A DNA stretch of 64,000 nucleotides from Siphonodentalium dalli (taxonomy: Eukaryota; Mollusca; Scaphopoda; Gadilida; Siphonodentaliidae), in NCBI GenBank assembly GCA_032622095.1, contig CP136065.1, forward strand, positions 116,727,195 through 116,791,194. The letters are read 5' to 3'. The notes beneath the pieces were generated by a model that was not told the origin of the DNA, ran no database searches, and saw nothing but the letters and a program-made list of their open reading frames with translations. Numbering within the stretch: the first letter of the stretch is position 1; the number at the start of each line of letters is the position of its first letter. The translations under genes were made by a program, and so were the position numbers. Shown piece after piece: positions 12,652-25,029 of the stretch.

Positions 12652-12960
12652 TGAAGCATGTTGACTTTATTATATTGTTTCGGGGCTCTGCCAGTGACAT
12701 CAGTGAGTGTTGGATCATGTTTATTATGCAATGCAGGTTCTGCAAACAAGCTTAATTTGTCAGTAGTTTAATTGTCTACAGTTTTCCAGACTTATTTGAT
12801 TATGTTGTTTAACATTATGTCGAGTCGTCGATCAATGATGTCTTGCATGGTCTCCAAGTTGGCCAGTGGTGATTGCTTCCAATTGCAAGGATGCTGACAG
12901 TGAGAACATCGTCCATCAGACCCGTTGGTGTGCCCATACTCGTTTTTAACAATTGACCTG

Positions 12961-13733
12961 TATTATCAATACTAATAAAACTCAATTTTGTTTGTGCGTT
13001 TATCTTTCGAGCTATGGGCGACCAAACGGCTGGTCCCTCGGGGCTGAAAATCTGTACACAGGAGTCAAATGACCCGGGGTGTCATCGGATAGGTGCCGTG
13101 GACGTCAGAGGTATTAAAAGGTCACCGATAATTAATATAACTAAATAACTAATTATATATACCCAAATGGTGTAAATTGGCCAGATGAATGGCATGGGAT
13201 ATGTTCCTTGACCTCAGACGACTTAAAGGCGCACCAATATACAATTCTAATTAAATAATTAATCATATACCCAAATGGTTGGACCCTGGTTGCTGGAAAT
13301 TGGTATACATGGGGAAATTGACCCGGGTGTATCATTGGATAGGTGTCGTTGGCCCTAAAGGAGAACTTAACAATTATATTATCACATATGAGCAATAAAG
13401 AGCGTTTCGTCATATCAGCTTAGACGGCATGTAGTAAAATTGGTACACGTGGGTCACCTGGCCAGGGGAATTAATGTCATGCGATAGGCACCATTGACAC
13501 CAGATAACTTAAAGGGGGGGGGGGGGTATAAATTATACTAACATAGATGACAAATGAAGAGCGTTTGTTATCAGCTCAAAAGATATGCGGGGAAATTGGC
13601 ACACATATGTAATTTATCACAGCGAGTGGCATGAGATAGGTGCACCTCAGGTGACTAATTCATTAAATGAATTGAAGGTGCACTAATAATTTGATCATTC
13701 TTTACCAGAGCAACGCCGGGTACCCCAGCTAGT
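12961..13733 (-). repeat. Family C dispersed repeat with internal diverged tandem units
   Basis: Read on the minus strand it begins CTAGCTGGGGTACCCGGCGT (13713-13732). It continues through roughly 120-150 bp diverged units that each carry a GATAGGTGC-type box, a TTAAAGG-type box and ATACCCAAATGG, and it ends in an A/T-rich AAACAAAATTGAGTTTTATT tail near 12970. A second, truncated copy begins at 21901 on the plus strand. The architecture (CTAG-CGGG head, internal tandem units, ACAAA-rich tail) matches families A and B. No protein is encoded; the short frames here are fortuitous. I cannot assign it to a named class. Confidence 0.7.
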
Positions 13734-14899
13734 CAAACATAAATTTCAACGAATATACACCTCTTTGCGACTGCACGTGGTACGCACTGATCACATACAA
13801 TTGTTTACGACACAATCATGACCAAATTGTCCTTCTACATAATTATTACAATAATTCCTAGGCAAGGGCAACACATGTATTTCAGATTTTAATTATAATG
13901 TATATATTTGATGGCGACATGAGTCCGATACATACTTATATTCTAGTTAACCATACAAGGGCTATAATTACTCTCAAGTCTCATTATCACGGAATCGCTG
14001 GATGGGGGTGTTAACGATATCCGGAAACTGCATGTCAAATCCGCCCCATGACATTGTTGTCCTTTGTATGGACAATGTTATCTGTTATCTATTGTGTGTA
14101 TCCGGTATGGAATAAATGCACCGTTTAAACTAGGACCAAACAATGACCTTTTGGCAGTATCCCAAGAATGCAATTTAATTTACAGTACACTTAATAAAAA
14201 AAATAGGTAGTGTTCACTGGTATTCGCTAGTAAGATTGATAACATGATTACCGAATGGGGCATCACATATTGTGTTAATATATATACGTTTAGACCCACA
14301 TTATTTAATATGTTTATAATTGGCATTATCTTAAAATATTCAAGATTGCTAACTATATAATTGAGCCGCAGGCTTATATTTTATTTTACCACTGTAGAGT
14401 TATCGGCATAATGGAAGAAACCCTCCAACGGGAGAAATAATGATTATCTCCGAGGTGGCTTCGTCAAAATGGAGTGAAGGTAAACTGATTAAATTACAAC
14501 ACACGTCAGCATGATTCCACTGATTAAGGTGTCTGCCTACCAGGAGAATTGTGTGTATCTTAAAAGTGTCAACCTCGTCGAGTTCACACATATATCCAGA
14601 CCTATCGTTGGTGTTTCAAAAGAAAAGGATCTGCATCAAACCACTGAACGTCAACCACATTCTAGTCCAGTCCATCTAAAAATCGCAAAATATAGGCCAC
14701 ATATTAGGCGCCATTTGATGGAAGATCCCAGCAGTAACTGTTATGTCAGTAATATTTACTCAAATTGGTAGCATATTATATATACACAAATCTAGGGGAA
14801 ACAGGCTCCATTTGTGCGATAGGGGCCTGTGACCCCTTTGTGTGCATCGTGCACATTTTATCTTAAACAGAGCCTTTGTAGGGCGGGCGTACTTTGCGA
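13734..14899. other. Intergenic DNA, nothing recognised
   Basis: No convincing coding or repeat structure was seen. The antisense pair of frames at 14400-14771 has no family features. Confidence 0.5.
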
Positions 14900-14909
14900 A
14901 CATTTTGAT

Positions 14910-15443
14910 TGTTTAAAGATACGGGCGGCGTTGGTGGTAGGTATGCTATTAAAATATTCAGCTCCGTCAAAAACCGCCATAAACAGAAAGAATAGTAAAA
15001 TATAGACAGACAGTTTTTATACATATAAGAAATATGTCGTAAACAGTATGTTATTGTCAAATATATGATTTTGCTTTGTTATGTAAACAAAAGCAAAATA
15101 CGTTACAGAACCTAGCTTTTGTTTAGATCCGGACATGGTAAACATAAAGAGCTTTATTTGTTACTGTTTTCCTGATATGGAAATAATAAAGAACGTTTAT
15201 ATCATTTGTGTGTGATTAACCAATAGAATTGCGCTGTGTTATGTAAACATGAGCAAAACGTCTGCAACACGAGCAGGTTCTTATTTACGTACACCATCGT
15301 ACGTCTTGGCGACAATATATTATTTACGCGCTGATTATGTTTGGCATATGAACAAAACTATATATTTTTTAAATATTCCTTCCGTTGATGGCAATTTGAA
15401 CAAATATGAATATTTCTGCAACGAACACCGCCCGTGCCTTTAA
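14910..15443 (+). mobile_element. MITE copy 1 with 10 bp target duplication
   Basis: The ends GTTTAAAGATACGGGCGG and CCGCCCGTGCCTTTAAAC-like sequence form imperfect 20-odd bp terminal inverted repeats. ACATTTTGAT flanks both sides (14900-14909 and 15444-15453), a 10 bp target duplication of the size made by Mutator-like elements. The interior carries an AAACAGAAAGAA segment, a TTATGTAAACA(A/T)(A/G)AGCAAAA segment and an AAAGAGC/AAAGAACGTTT motif. No transposase is present, so the element is non-autonomous. A reversed copy lies 90 bp downstream. Confidence 0.75.
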
Positions 15444-15532
15444 ACATTTTGATATTTTAAAAAAATATTTTATTTATTAATTGTTTTTTTTTAAATTGAA
15501 GCCCTTTCTCAGTTTGTTTTAAATCAAAATTT

Positions 15533-16037
15533 ATTAAAGGCACGTGAGGCCTTAATTGTCGAAAATATTCATTTTTGTTTCAAACACCGTAAACAGAAAA
15601 ACATTAAAACGCATACAGTTTCGTTCATTTATATCATGACAATCGCGTAAACAGCATGTTATCATAAAGACCTACTACATTTTACCTAAGCAAGAGCCTG
15701 GTTGTGTTACAGAAGACAGCACAATGCTACTGGCTAATCACACACAAATGGCATAAACGCTCTTTATTAGTTCCATATCAGGAATTAACCCACAAAGAAC
15801 GCTCTTTATGTTTACCATCATAATATAAACAAACACCAGAAAAGTAACTTTTTATGCTTTTGTTTACATAACAATAGTCAAATATATTACAATAACATAC
15901 TGTTTATGCGATATTTCTTATTTGTATACGGACAAAGTCTGTCTACATTTTGATGTTCTTTCTGTTTGTGGCGGTTTTTGACGGGTGGAAATAATTTTAC
16001 AGGATACCCACCGCCAAGGCCAACCGTACCTTTAAAA
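15533..16037 (-). mobile_element. MITE copy 2, inverted relative to copy 1
   Basis: The right half (about 15715-16036) is the reverse complement of the left half of copy 1 (14912-15245) with moderate divergence, sharing the CGTCAAAAACCGCC, AAACAGAAAGAA, GTAGACAGAC-like and CATTTGTGTGTGATTA blocks in order. Its ends TTAAAGGCACG and CGTACCTTTAA match the copy 1 termini. Together the two copies form a foldback of about 1.1 kb. No clear target duplication was found for this copy. Confidence 0.7.
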
Positions 16038-16039
16038 TA

Positions 16040-16140
16040 ACGACGTTATAACATCCGCCAGGGTACCCCGAGTCATCACACCAAATTTTTTTGAAATCGG
16101 TTCAGGAGTCTGGGAGAAAAATCCCGAACAGACAGACATA
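16040..16140 (+). repeat. Fragment resembling a family A/B/C 3' end
   Basis: CCAGGGTACCCCGAGTCATC, then TTTTTTTGAAATCGGTTCAG and a CAGACAGACA tail, match the 3' portion of the CTAG-headed repeat families. It abuts the 27 bp tandem array. Confidence 0.5.
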
Positions 16141-16142
16141 AC

Positions 16143-16331
16143 CTACTCTCTTATATATATAGATACATCCTACTCTCTTATATATATAGATACATCCTAC
16201 TCTCTTATATATATAGATACACCCTACTCTCTTATATATATAGATACATCCTACTCTCTTATATATATAGATTCATCCTACTCTCTTATATATATATTAT
16301 AGATACATCCTACTCTCTTATATATATAGAT
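16143..16331. repeat. 27 bp tandem array, about seven copies
   Basis: The unit CTACTCTCTTATATATATAG plus ATACATC repeats almost unchanged, with one unit expanded by extra TA steps near 16290. High identity of the units indicates recent amplification. Confidence 0.95.
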
Positions 16332-16500
16332 TTCTACATTCGTTTTCATTTTAAAGTTTTAAGCGTCATATATATCACACCTAAAATAACTTTCTATATG
16401 CAAAGAAACAACTACAATTTTGCCATACTAGTATACTTGTTCTTATAAATGTTTTGTGTTGCACACTGTCTTACATGGTGTTCAAGTTTTATGATAATAC

Positions 16501-16529
16501 ATGTTATGTTATGTTATGTTATGTTATGC
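16501..16529. repeat. Pentanucleotide (ATGTT)n microsatellite
   Basis: Five or more consecutive copies of the 5 bp unit ATGTT. Confidence 0.9.
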
Positions 16530-16623
16530 CCACCCAGGTTTTCATTGAGCGAGTGCATGGGGTTCAAATTTTTTCGTTAAATCTGCTCTGTGCATAAACA
16601 CAGAAGCTACTGGGATATTCTTC

Positions 16624-18113
16624 TGGAACCGGGGGGGGGGGGGTGGTCGGAAAATATTTCCAGGCACGTATGATCATTTTAATTTTTTCCGGCCACAGGG
16701 GACCCACCCACCCAATTTCTTCCGTTTCCGGCCTTTGTTTTCCAGGCAATTTTGGACACCCACCCTTTTTTTCCGTTTCAGGAAGTTTTTTCCGGTCAGT
16801 TTTGGACACCCACCCCCCTTAAATTTGAGAAAAATTATCAATTGAGCAACCAAATAGCTGATTATCCTGCATTATCATAATTTATTGAGCTATATTTGAA
16901 TAGAACAGTGCATAATGAGATAACTATACTATTTGAATTTATCATATAAGTGTCATTCATCAAGAAATGTGTCAACATAATCACATTTCTAGGGATATAT
17001 AGGCAGAGTGCCAAGGTTTTTATTAACATTCATTTTCATAATATATAGTCACATGATCTAGTCACATAATCACATTCTGCAGAATACATAGTACCGGTAC
17101 AACAAATTTCAGATTATTTGATATTTGCTATGTGATATGCAGTAATGCCCTGTGTATTACACATAACCACAGCAGAATAATGGGTAATTTAATTTTAATT
17201 TCCGACTAAATCCTGAAAAATTACCCATTATTATGCTGTGGTTATGGAGTCGTTTAATTAGGGCATTACTGTATTGCTGGAATCAAATTGTTTATCAAAA
17301 CATGTGGAAATACAACTGTTCATCCCAGTTCACCCCAGTGTGAAGAATAATGCTAATACCAAACATAACCATTATATACCCGCATGACTCTTATTGGGGC
17401 ATCTCAGAAACCAGAACTGAGGAAACATGTTATAGCGTGTAATGGCAGGCTGGTAGCCACTGCCTGAAGTAATAGGCTTCGTAATAATTGGGAATAATAT
17501 GGATGGATAGCCCAATTTCACTTCTTTTTTGCTCACGATATCAGTGACGATAAAATCTTCGTTACTGTGATTAACATTACAAGCTGATCCACATTAACAT
17601 GGTAAACAATGTGAAATTGTTCAAGCTGGCCGGCTGGCCTTCAATTTATTTGTTAAGATTTTGTTTTACGTTGTCAAAAGTCTATTTTATTCCATTATTT
17701 ATTATATTTTCATTTCCAAGTCACATATGGTCAAGTGTGCTTTCATTTTATTGCTTATTTTCAGCTGAGTTCTGCATAGTTATTCTTATTTTGTTGTATC
17801 AGTAAATGGAATCCTGATTAAATTTTATTTTTCCAATAGCGCAGTGTCTAGTTCTATCAAGTTGAATTTGGGTTATTGTTGGCCATTGTGCAACTGATCC
17901 AACTTCTGATAACCTCTATATGTAGTATAGCATTAGTATTAACTATATATGACCTGTTTCTGTTCAAAACACATCAAAATAAGACTCAATTGCAGGAATG
18001 GAAAAAAAATTTGGCATATGGAAAAAACAGTTTTTTTGGACCCAAGAGACACCCACCCACCCCATCATACGTGTCTGAAAATTTTTCCGACCCCCCCCCC
18101 CCCTGCTGGAACG
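16624..18113. mobile_element. Possible foldback element bounded by G/C-run inverted arms
   Basis: The arm at 16624-16674 (CTGGAACC, a G13 run, GGTCGGAAAATATTT, CACGTATGAT) is matched in reverse complement at 18063-18113 (CATACGTGTCTG, TTTTTCCGA, a C13 run, GCTGGAAC) at roughly 80 percent identity by eye. The 1.4 kb between the arms contains the palindromic MITE at 17140 and otherwise unremarkable AT-rich DNA. The poly-G edges could also have been copied independently as a simple repeat, so the element call is tentative. Confidence 0.45.
17140..17271. mobile_element. Palindromic TA-flanked MITE (mariner-like)
   Basis: CAGTAATGCCC at the left and GGGCATTACTG at the right close a 132 bp palindrome containing AACCACAGCAGAATAATGGG and its complement. 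TA follows the right end and TG replaces TA on the left. The ends, size and palindromic structure match the three tandem copies at 62977-63455. TA target duplication is characteristic of Tc1/mariner mobilisation; no transposase is encoded. Confidence 0.85.
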
Positions 18114-18329
18114 CCATTTTTTTTTTAAAGAAATAAAAATACTCCATGCACACACAGAGGACGTCTGATCAATATAGTGGTTGAATATATTTTGTATGTG
18201 TGTGTGTATGTGTCGTATACACATGTAATCCCTCCCATCTGATTGTATTAAAATACCAACTTAAGCATGTGCTCTATATCCATATTTAAGTTTACATAAC
18301 CGTTGATAACAATCAAACATACAACAAAG

Positions 18330-18497
18330 TTGAAAGTTCCATTAAAGTAATTGAAATGTAATAAATTACCATGTCAAGGTAATTATAATTGTAATTAATT
18401 AGTTTGTGTTCTAACGTGATTGTTACTTAATTTGTAATTGAGAGTTTTGAAAGTAATTGTAATTATTTACTTTTGATAATTAATTGACCCAACCCTG
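18330..18497 (-). mobile_element. Fragment of a (TAATTG)-rich DNA transposon end
   Basis: Repeated AGTAATTG/GTAATTATAATTG motifs end in TTGACCCAACCCTG at 18484-18497. Read outward on the minus strand this is CAGGGTTGGGTCAA, resembling hAT-type termini. No matching left end was found. Confidence 0.4.
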
Positions 18498-20423
18498 ACG
18501 CTGTATGCTTACGGATGAATGTTGTAGTTAGACAACATATACTATCATATGTTATTTATATACGAAAAAATCAGCTAATCTGAAAACATTACCGAGATTA
18601 GTATGTTGTATTTCTGTAAATAAAAGGTAGTATACACGCATCAATTATATATCTTACCTCCATTACATTCCAGTGCAAACTCTCTTACGAATTAATATTT
18701 GGAAATAAACTTCGCACAGAGTACCGTATGGGATTTCTTAATTGATCTAAAAATAATGCGGCTCTGTGTGGCTTTTGTGAATTGTTTAACAAATCTGCTG
18801 ACGCAATACATCTGCATGGACGCACAAACTATGGGCCATCCGGCGAAAAGAAACCTGTATATCTAAATCCGTGATTCACTCAAGAAACAGTAAAAAGATC
18901 TTGAATTTCTCTCATGACTTTGGATAATTTCTAATTGTTCCTCTGCATAATTGTGTGAACAAATGTGGGATTAATGATAACCCGTATAGTGACACAAATA
19001 CGCGCGCAAATTCTTTTACACTGCTCTTGTGTTTAAGATTTTGCGCCTTCTTGGTCAAAGGCAGCCCCCTGCTGCTAAGCCACCCCAGATACGTTAAGCA
19101 ATAGACACAAGCACGGAATACTATTATCGAAAGGTTTAACGTGTACATCGAGGTCTTGATGATATATACGAAGTTAATCTATTAGCACCGCCTAACCTGC
19201 ACCAAGGTCAAACAGCATTGCTACTAGCTCAGGCCACATAATCACTATTTATGGGCTTCTGCACCCCGATTCGTGGATTTAGTGTGGTTGTTGAAGCTGT
19301 GTTTGGGGATCAATCCGGAAGAAATTAAAAAATCCGCTCATTTGAAAATTCAGGATCCAACTACTAAGTATTAAGTAAATTTTCGAAATCATTGTACGAT
19401 ATATTATCACAGGCCTGTGTATATTATGGCATGAATTACGAAGTTATACCAGCTTGGTGAAATTTGAATACCGGGGCGAATACAGAAAATAATACAATCG
19501 CGACATGAAATGGCTGTCAAAATGGCCCCAACTCCAACACATGCCACGACGAAAGCAACATATTGGATAACCACATAGGAGTGAAAATACGTATCGGTAA
19601 TGTACAAGTATGCATGTTGTTAAATATCTTGGTACACAGATCATTAAAACAGATCCATCTGACGGATTTATTGGTTACTGCAACGCAATGTTGCTTATTC
19701 AATGTTGCTATTTGTGGTTTTGTGTGCAGCACGATGTGTAACATTAGGAAGAAGGGCTAAATACCCGGTGATGTGGTTGCAGAAAAGGGTCCTTGGTGAT
19801 TATAACCACATATATTGTCCAGGTATATATACACAATCTCTGCCACAGAGTATATGGGCAATTTTGGTCAAGTTTGGAATTATTGAAGATAGTCTATGGT
19901 ATACTCATTTGTGTTTTTGATAAATTGCGTTCATAGTATAACACCATGGTGACCATGCATTATAGTGATAAAAGCGAAATATTCGGATTTCATCACTTGA
20001 TCGGAAGCAACTATGACTACTCTTTTGAAAAACGGACAATAGGATCTACACATTTTACCCACAATTATATAAATATCTCTCATACTGTTCTGTTGTAGTG
20101 AATTATGAATGGTTTGATGTTGTAGATATCAATATATAATTATGATGATCGGTCATATTCGTGAGACTGATCTGAGTACATATATTTCTGCTTCATGAAA
20201 AGGTCACATAAAAATAAATACATCCATTCTAAATTTCATTTAACTGTTTAATTACAAACAAAATTATGTCACACGATTCAAGATAAACAGTACAAATAAA
20301 ACTGCGTTATATGTCCGTTTCCGGGCTAACAAGAGTCCAGATTTAACCGTTGCATGCTTTCGCTTGCTCTATCGTGAGATACGTTAGAGAGAATACGTAC
20401 ATCTCTGAGCATATATTTCTCTT
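18498..20423. other. Intergenic DNA, nothing recognised
   Basis: Overlapping frames on both strands between 19407 and 19920 shadow one another and have no family features. No strong repeat was noticed. Confidence 0.5.
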
Positions 20424-21096
20424 AGTGTCGGCGTACACGGTCCCGATTGCTGGATTTATAAATCGGGCCCAATAAAATCAAACGGTCCCGATTGTCAGCG
20501 CACACGAGTCGGATTTACTCAGTCATACAATCATGCTATGTTGACTTTAGTCTATATAGCCAACTGGTGTGGTAAGCCTATATAGCCTATGCAGTTACTA
20601 TAGCTAGTCATGGTGTTTTATATTCATATGTATTTCTAAAGACTAATAATATTTATTAATAATAAATAATAGGAATAATATGTTGAGGTTACGAGCAATA
20701 ACCGTAAATTGGCATAATAGACCTTTCCACAGCTGCCGCCCTCTTGTTGCGATTATTATACAGGCACTCATTTTCTACCCACAGGTCTACCAGCCGTTGT
20801 TCATTGTCGATCGACCAGAATTCTTTACTTAAAAAAGTTTAATTTCGCTAACTATTCCGACATTTTGAATTAGGTGTTTGTCATGTGACGATCGGTCATG
20901 GGACAAGCAAAAAACGCGCGTTGCCATCGTCACGACTCGGATTCTCCTGATGAAATCAAACTCAGTTTGATCCGTCCGATTAAATCGGATCCGACAAAAT
21001 CGGCTCGATTGTTAGGCGCACACGGTCCCGATTGTCCCCGAATTATCCTGCAGCCGGATTAATCGGGGACAATCGGGATCGTGTGCGCCGATACTT
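20424..21096. mobile_element. MITE-like foldback element with subterminal hairpin, 673 bp
   Basis: AGTGTCGGCGTACACGGTCC at 20424 is inverted at the right end, GGGATCGTGTGCGCCGATACT (to 21096), with a few substitutions. The core CACGGTCCCGATTGT recurs internally near 20490 and 21021. The right end is itself a long hairpin: 21015-21045 pairs with 21059-21089 across a 13-base loop. Interior segments alternate GATTTAATCGG-type motifs. There is no coding capacity and no clear target duplication. It is probably a non-autonomous DNA element. Confidence 0.75.
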
Positions 21097-21900
21097 ATAC
21101 TCTGCAATCATTCGTCCTCACATAATTGGTGCGTTTGTTAACTATTATAGGACTAGCTATTCAATTTTGCACACAAAAAAGTTAATTTCATTCGATTTTG
21201 GCGGCCATTTTGGGACAGGTATCTACAGATATATATGGTTAAAGATTGTTTTTATATATTTCATTTTATTACGAATTAGGCATTAATTTGTTAACCTACC
21301 GCTGAAATTCAACATTTTCTGATACCAACAGCCATGTTGAATTTGGAATTTTCCCCAAAGCGTATTTTAGATATGTTATTCCTGGTGTTTTTTCACATCG
21401 AATGACACCAAAATCAGCTTGCATCCAATTTCTTCCGGGTGCCAACTCTCCCACGACCACACTAATTGGACTTGTTGGAAGAAGTCAATCGGGGTTCAGC
21501 AAAGAGCATTCAATAAAGTTCAGGCTTTTTATATTATGTTTTCGTATCAAAACCTACCAGATAACCGAACGAACTCGACACTAAAACGCGAAGAATAACT
21601 TTGAATTAGACGGCATCGTGTTATAAGGGGAGGGTCGGATTATAGTGGATAAGCCAAAATATGCGTGTTTTCACACCCTCTTGGTAAATCACAAGATTAA
21701 TCGAACAAAATTAGCCCAGACATCCAACAATGTATTTCCCGGCCTCGTTACATTTTTCGTCCAATATGATATTTCCAGCTTCAGCGCAACACAGATGCCC
21801 ATCATGTGGAAATGAAATTACTTTGAAACACAAAACAGTTCATTTTCACACATTGTATGTGATTCTGTGGTCCATATTAGACATAGAACCTTATACTCTA
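21097..21900. other. Intergenic DNA
   Basis: Only short open frames. One (21730-21963) contains a single C-P-S-C-G pair but no second zinc-binding pair, and it runs directly into the repeat that starts at 21901. Confidence 0.4.
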
Positions 21901-22190
21901 CTAGCTGGGATACCCGGCGTTGCTCGGGAAAAAAAATATTGGAAACAAATTGAAATGTGTTGACATACATTTACATAATTTCAAAGAACTTCTCTGTACA
22001 CCAATTGGTAGTCTTCTCTTCTGTTGCATGGGTGAACATATAGGCAATTGGTCTGATCCCCACTATATTGAAGATCCACCGAGTCATGCCGAAAGTTATT
22101 CGGCTAAGATCCCGAGCTACGGGACATAACTTTAATCCATATATGCCAAGTTTCATAACTATATTTCGCCCAGTCATTACTTTCAACTTA
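21901..22190 (+). repeat. Truncated family C repeat copy
   Basis: Starts CTAGCTGGGATACCCGGCGT, near-identical to the head of the copy at 12961-13733 (minus). It retains CATATATGCCAAGTTTCATA further on, the same block found in families A and B, and then loses similarity. Confidence 0.6.
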
Positions 22191-22529
22191 CGAGAGAGAG
22201 TTGACTGTAAGGATACATTGGTCTAGTTATTACTAGACTGTATTTCGCCGTATTGAAGAAGCAAACACCAGAACCGATCTAAAATGTGAAAGGTGTACAT
22301 ACTTAAGCACTGTATCAGCCGGTGGTGTTTGATAGTGTGGTGGTCACGAGAGGAGAATGTAGATGTAGAAAATGAGTTCAATATTTCTTTTTTTCCAGTA
22401 CTTCGCAAAGATTGGTCTTGATTTTATTTGGTTTCTTTCGTATTTTAACTGTAATAGTATTATCTGATTTACCTGAACGTGTTGAAGATTATATATATAA
22501 CTTGTATCGTCTGAATCAGTGAATGTTAA

Positions 22530-22979
22530 AGGCGCCCACTTAATTTTCGAACCCCCAGATTACTTTATATAAAATATATGCCATATTATATACCATTTGA
22601 AAGAGGAAGCTCCAAAACATTGTATTATCAACTTATCCGGTGTAATAAACTGTGGACATGTTGTTTTTGTTGAATTACCAATGCGTTTTGTCATCAAGAT
22701 TGAAGTTAAAATCAGTATTATTTTTAATGCAGGGGGAATAACTCTATATATTAAAGATAGAGTTCTTCCCCTTTTGAAAAAGTTTTGAGTTCTGTTGCAT
22801 TCTGGGTGCCAGAGGGGGGAGGTCTTCAGCAGTTTTCTATTTCTGTGTGGGCATCTTCTGAGACACAGATGTTTCAAATAGTGATGAATTATAGTATTTT
22901 AATCATATTTTATGGCATAGATTGTTATTAAAACCGTATATCAAGTCACTATAACAAATTTATAAAATTAAGTGGGCCT
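22530..22979. mobile_element. 450 bp TIR element (MITE-like)
   Basis: AGGCGCCCACTTAATTTT at the left is inverted as AAAATTAAGTGGGCCT at the right. The interior has no recognised protein; the antisense pair of open frames inside is considered fortuitous. Flanks GTTAA and GTAAA are similar but not a clean target duplication. Confidence 0.6.
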
Positions 22980-24353
22980 GTAAAACAAATTAATTAATGA
23001 TTGACAATAAAATAATAAAATACAATTATTTTCAATCTGGTGTTATACCGAAGGCCTAGACATGTATATATCATGATTTAACGATAATAGCATCCATTAA
23101 CAATAAATCTATATATATATATCTATATAAATATATATATAATAAAAATATAACGGGTCAAAACATTGCAAAGTAAAACAAATCACACAATAACAACAAA
23201 TTAAAGAACAGCAAATTACATTCACGGAGCTAGATTCCCGAATTTGAAGATCCCCGAATCGGGTCGACATGAGTCGGGGGATCTTAAATAGTGGGGATCT
23301 GCGTCCTGGTGGTGAATAGGTTGACTGTTGATCTATTCCCGATATATAACCCGATATATATTGGATAAAGAGCGTTCTGGTCGATTACGCTATTCGAGGC
23401 GGTGTGTGACGTTGAATGCGGTCTACGTGTAGACTAAGGATAAAGAGCGTTCACTTTTGTTATATTCCTGATATGGTATGGATAAAGAGCGTTCTGCTCG
23501 ATTATGTGCGATATAAACAGGTATTTTGGTATGACGGGCATCAGGCGTCAAATGTGCATTGGTCACGCTATTTATTTTACGTAGTTTTTTTTCTGTTGTA
23601 TTTGAACATTTGTTACACAGGCTTCACGATTACTAACTTCAACTGATAAGCGTCGACTGCTACGTATGCGCGCAACAGTTTGTCTCAAATAAATTGTTAT
23701 AAAAACACAGGTTTATGGCCGCGGACATAAGCCGATTAAGTGTGATGTAATTTATCCATGAAATTGACAAATGGAGATTCTATAACCATTCGACACGAAA
23801 ATGGGACCTTTAAACAGACAAGTTTCATTTTCGTCGAACATGAAAAAAGGAATTTATTGACGGCAGCTTCGGCAGTCTGAGGGTTAATTGATCCCAAATG
23901 CACGGAACTCCCTTACGATATTCCGATAGTACTGTGTTTACTCTATATTCTCTGAAAATGTGGTGTAAAAATTCCCAATAGAACGACTTTTATCAGGCGT
24001 TTACTAAAGCCGCAAAATATTGAGAAATTAGTGCAATTTTCTGAATTTTCGCATTATTTCATCGCGTAAAATCAATTAAAATACGACAAGCAACTGGAAA
24101 TGTTTTTGAACATTCTAGAAGGGGCACATGTCCCTGATATATGTTTAAAATTTCTCGCGTAAACTAAGACAGATACCAAAGTTATAATTAGTTTTATAGA
24201 CCCACCCTAAACCCCCCATAGTAAATGCATGCGGCCGTAAAGCACGTGGCTTTGTTTGGATACTTTCTGGTCCACAATGCATCATTCTCGCTATCTGTAA
24301 AATGGTCTTATAGGGGATTTGTCGATCGTGTTACGATGGGTTGACGATAATAG
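22980..24353. other. Intergenic DNA with AT microsatellite and MITE-like scraps
   Basis: A (TA)n-rich tract lies at about 23108-23142. GATAAAGAGCGTTC occurs at about 23363, 23439 and 23481, together with TTCCTGATATGG. Both motifs are also present in the MITE pair at 14.9-16.0 kb, suggesting a decayed fragment of that family. No gene is recognised. Confidence 0.5.
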
Positions 24354-25015
24354 TAATGCAGCGGCCAAATAAAAAAAGAGCTCTAGTTTTCGAGATACCC
24401 ATACCGACGGTAGAACAAATTAAAACCAATTTAAAAAAAAAGAAGAAATATATATTGTTCACGAAAATGATAGTGAAAAATAACTGAATGGGTGGTGGCT
24501 ATTGTCAAATCGACAATGAACGATACCCACTAGTGTCTTTTTTCCAGAAATTGACGATTTTGGTGAAGCGAGCCCTGTGGCTATGTCCTAACTTATTTAC
24601 CAACATTGTTGGAGTTAAAATTACTATATCACACCATACCTCTACTTGATATGAAAAAGTGTTGGTTAATTTGCATTTTCCTGCCATTTGGAGCCGAAAC
24701 ATTTATGTTTTGCTAAAAAATATCTCTTTTTCACAACATATTATTTTTCAAACATTATCATTCTAATGGGTATTGCTATAATGCCAAACTGTTTAATCCA
24801 TATTGTGTAGTAGTTATATGACAAGCATATGTAGTAAGTAGTTAACATAAATTTAGAACGGTTTGCGAAATAATAGATTGTAGCTATCCCTCCCCCAGAC
24901 ACGTTTTTTGTCGAAAAATTATATATTTTTTTGTTAAGAACTTTATCAAATTTCCCAATTGGTAATAATGGGACGCATCATGACTCGTTTGCTGAAAATT
25001 GGGCACGGGGACACT
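24354..25015 (+). repeat. Left arm of a 5.6 kb inverted-repeat structure
   Basis: From GCAGCGGCCAAA at the outer edge through GGTAGAACAA, GGTGGCTATTGTCAAAT, CCAACATTGTTGG, AAGTGTTGGTTAAT, GGAGCCGAAACAT and AATAATGGGAC, this arm matches the reverse complement of 29385-29936 in the same order, with substitutions and indels. No protein is encoded. Confidence 0.75.
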
Positions 25016-25029
25016 GCTTAACTGATGAA

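Noticed and set aside
21730-21963. CPSCG-containing frame as a zinc-finger fragment
   Set aside because: Only one Cys pair, and the frame runs straight into a repeat element.
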